Assembly (NCBI GenBank): GCA_023386855.1
Contig: JAEWIW010000047.1
Location: 1 to 8,090 of the forward strand
DNA length: 8,090 nucleotides
Source of the DNA: Bacteroidota bacterium
GTDB taxonomy: Bacteria > Bacteroidota > Bacteroidia > Chitinophagales > Chitinophagaceae
Direction: 5' to 3'
In this document: positions 6,638 to 8,090 of the stretch, one piece after another
Numbering within the stretch: position 1 is the first letter of the stretch
Layout: the number at the start of each line of letters is the position of its first letter
Notes under the pieces: generated by a model
Databases searched by the model: none
What the model was told of the DNA's origin: nothing
Seen by the model: the letters and a program-made list of their open reading frames with translations, nothing else
Program-made: the position numbers and the translations under genes

Positions 6638-6678
6638 CCCCGTGGCACGGTACCGTGGCACGCCCCCGTGCCACGGGG
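6638..6678. repeat. Palindromic repeat array E (three units, one GTAC spacer)
   Basis: Units are CGTGGCACG (6641-6649), CGTGGCACG (6654-6662) and CGTGCCACG (6667-6675). Spacers are GTAC (6650-6653) and CCCC (6663-6666), with CCC and GGG at the ends, flanked by A6637 and T6679. The variant spacer keeps the 13-bp pitch and creates the palindrome CACGGTACCGTG (6646-6657). The array lies 5 bp after the galK stop codon and 14 bp before the nadB ATG, so a nadB promoter here would have to overlap it or lie within the galK coding region. Confidence 0.92.
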
Positions 6679-6692
6679 TATAAAACAATTAC

Positions 6693-8090
6693 ATGAAAAC
6701 CGATTTTCTTATTGTGGGATCCGGCATTGCCGGGTTGACCTATGCCCTGAAAGTGGCCAGGCAGTTCCCCGACAAAAAAGTCCTGATCGTTACCAAGGGA
6801 CAGGCCGATGAAACCAGCACCAAGTACGCGCAGGGCGGTGTTGCCGGCGTAATGGACCCCATCAATGACAGCTTTGAAAAGCATATCGAAGATACCCTGA
6901 TCGCGGGCGATGGCCTTTGCAACCCGCATGTAGTGGAGATCGTGGTGAAAGAAGGCGTGGACCGAATCCGTGAACTGATCAACTGGGGAGCTGAGTTCGA
7001 CAAGAGCAAGGAAGGCGAATACAAGCTGGGACGAGAAGGCGGCCATAGCGAATTTCGCATACTGCATCATAAGGATGTTACAGGAAAAGAAATGGAACGC
7101 GCGCTGCTCGAAGAGATCAGTGAATATTCCAACATCGAAATGGTGAAACACTGGTTCGTGGTTGACCTGATTACCCAGCACCACCTGGGGAACCTTGTTA
7201 CAAAAGCGACTCCCGACATTGAATGTTACGGCGTTTATGTGCTGAACCGCGAAACCAACGAGATCCTCACAGTACTCGCCAAGGTTACCTTATTCGCAAC
7301 AGGAGGCAACGGCCAGGTGTATCGAACAACCACCAATCCTTCCATTGCTACCGGCGATGGAGTGGCCATGCTGTACCGTGCAAAGGGAAGAATTGAAAAC
7401 ATGGAGTTCATCCAGTTTCATCCCACCGCTTTATTCGAAGCAGGGGAAAGTGGCCAGGCTTTTTTAATTACCGAAGCCGTAAGAGGTGATGGTGGTATCC
7501 TGCGGAACAGGGAGGGCGAGGCTTTCATGAAACGATACGACGAGCGCCTGGACCTTGCACCTAGGGATATTGTGGCCAGGGCCATTGACAGTGAAATGAA
7601 ACGGGGAGGTACCGATCATGTGTACCTCGATGTGCGACATATATCAAAGGAAAAATTCATCGAGCATTTCCCCAATATCTACGAGAAGTGCCTTTCGATC
7701 GGTATTGATGTAACCAAAGACATGATACCGGTGGCACCTGCAGCGCATTATAGCTGCGGGGGTATTAAAACCGATGAATGGGGAAGAACCTCCATCCGCA
7801 ACCTGTATGCCTGCGGGGAATGTTCCAGCACCGGCCTGCATGGTGCAAACCGGCTGGCCTCGAATTCACTGCTGGAAGCCATGGTATTCGCGCATCGCTG
7901 TGCAATGGATGCAGCGTTGCACATCAATGATATCCCATACCAGGAAGGCATTCCCGACTGGAATGCTGCCGGTACAACGGCTCCTTCTGAAATGATCCTG
8001 ATCACGCAAAGTTTAAAGGAACTCCAGCAGATCATGAGTGATTATGTAGGTATAGTGAGAACAAACGTGCGACTGGAGCGTGCCCTCAAG
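6693..8090 (+). CDS. nadB: L-aspartate oxidase, 3' end outside the window
   Basis: NadB oxidises L-aspartate to iminoaspartate with FAD, using oxygen or fumarate; NadA then makes quinolinate for NAD. The visible 466 codons are uninterrupted from ATG 6693, against about 530-540 residues for full enzymes, so most of the C-terminal helical domain is still missing. Motifs are the dinucleotide-binding GSGIAGL (9-15), STKYAQGGVAGV (42-53), REGGHSE (E115), FHPTAL (H243), EAVRGDGG (E261, R264), APRDIVAR (R291), APAAHYSCGGI (H352) and GANRLASNSLLE (R387). These match the active-site His, Arg and Glu set of the NadB/fumarate reductase flavoprotein family. REGGHS and the absence of a membrane-complex partner gene favour NadB over SdhA/FrdA. 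Third codon positions seem richer in C and G than in galK. It is preceded by array E with a short AT-rich leader. Confidence 0.96.
   Translation, partial: MKTDFLIVGSGIAGLTYALKVARQFPDKKVLIVTKGQADETSTKYAQGGVAGVMDPINDSFEKHIEDTLIAGDGLCNPHVVEIVVKEGVDRIRELINWGAEFDKSKEGEYKLGREGGHSEFRILHHKDVTGKEMERALLEEISEYSNIEMVKHWFVVDLITQHHLGNLVTKATPDIECYGVYVLNRETNEILTVLAKVTLFATGGNGQVYRTTTNPSIATGDGVAMLYRAKGRIENMEFIQFHPTALFEAGESGQAFLITEAVRGDGGILRNREGEAFMKRYDERLDLAPRDIVARAIDSEMKRGGTDHVYLDVRHISKEKFIEHFPNIYEKCLSIGIDVTKDMIPVAPAAHYSCGGIKTDEWGRTSIRNLYACGECSSTGLHGANRLASNSLLEAMVFAHRCAMDAALHINDIPYQEGIPDWNAAGTTAPSEMILITQSLKELQQIMSDYVGIVRTNVRLERALK

Noticed and set aside
6468..7184. Long minus-strand open frame (238 codons) opposite galK end and nadB
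   Set aside because: It lies antisense to clearly conserved galactokinase and NadB coding sequence, and its translation has no recognisable domain.
7731..7737. GTGGCAC inside nadB as another repeat unit
   Set aside because: It encodes conserved V-A-P of the NadB active-site region and lacks the flanking bases, spacers and caps.

Overview
The window looks like chromosomal DNA from a Bacteroidota bacterium, most likely near the Chitinophagaceae. The lineage call rests on four things: a Bat-type VWA/TPR membrane protein gene, a long (~656 aa) two-part IspG of the kind common in Bacteroidota, start codons with AT-rich leaders and almost no Shine-Dalgarno signal, and a galactose mutarotase/galactokinase pair. 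It is an inference, not a proven assignment.

Layout from left to right: a VWA protein fused to a TPR protein (BatB-BatC like, 30-1640, +); ispG of the MEP isoprenoid pathway (1734-3704, +); a small HUH/Y1 transposase of the REP-associated (RAYT) type (3755-4351, -); an aldose 1-epimerase (4492-5442, -) diverging from galactokinase (5487-6632, +) across a 44-bp gap that holds a perfect 12-bp palindrome; and the first 466 codons of nadB, L-aspartate oxidase (6693 to the window edge, +), which has no stop inside the window. Except for the gal pair, the genes belong to unrelated housekeeping pathways and do not form one functional operon. No gene-free stretch exceeds 300 bases; the longest, 4352-4491, is the transposase leader plus a repeat array.

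The notable feature is a family of GC-rich palindromic repeat arrays in five of the six intergenic spaces (1-21, 1641-1688, 3705-3732, 4437-4491, 6638-6678). They follow a simple grammar: a 9-bp unit CGTGSCACG, itself palindromic around one central G or C, repeats on a strict 13-bp pitch with 4-bp spacers (GGGG, CCCC or once GTAC). The array is closed by a C-run on the left and a G-run on the right. Unit number varies from 2 to 4, and the first and last complete units always have opposite central bases, so each array can fold on itself. Arrays lie 0-5 bp after the stop codons of four genes and are absent from the divergent galM-galK promoter region. Two arrays bracket the transposase gene. Together these suggest a REP/RAYT-like system: a domesticated single-strand transposase and the palindromes it may spread or process. 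The link is inferred from position and family knowledge only.
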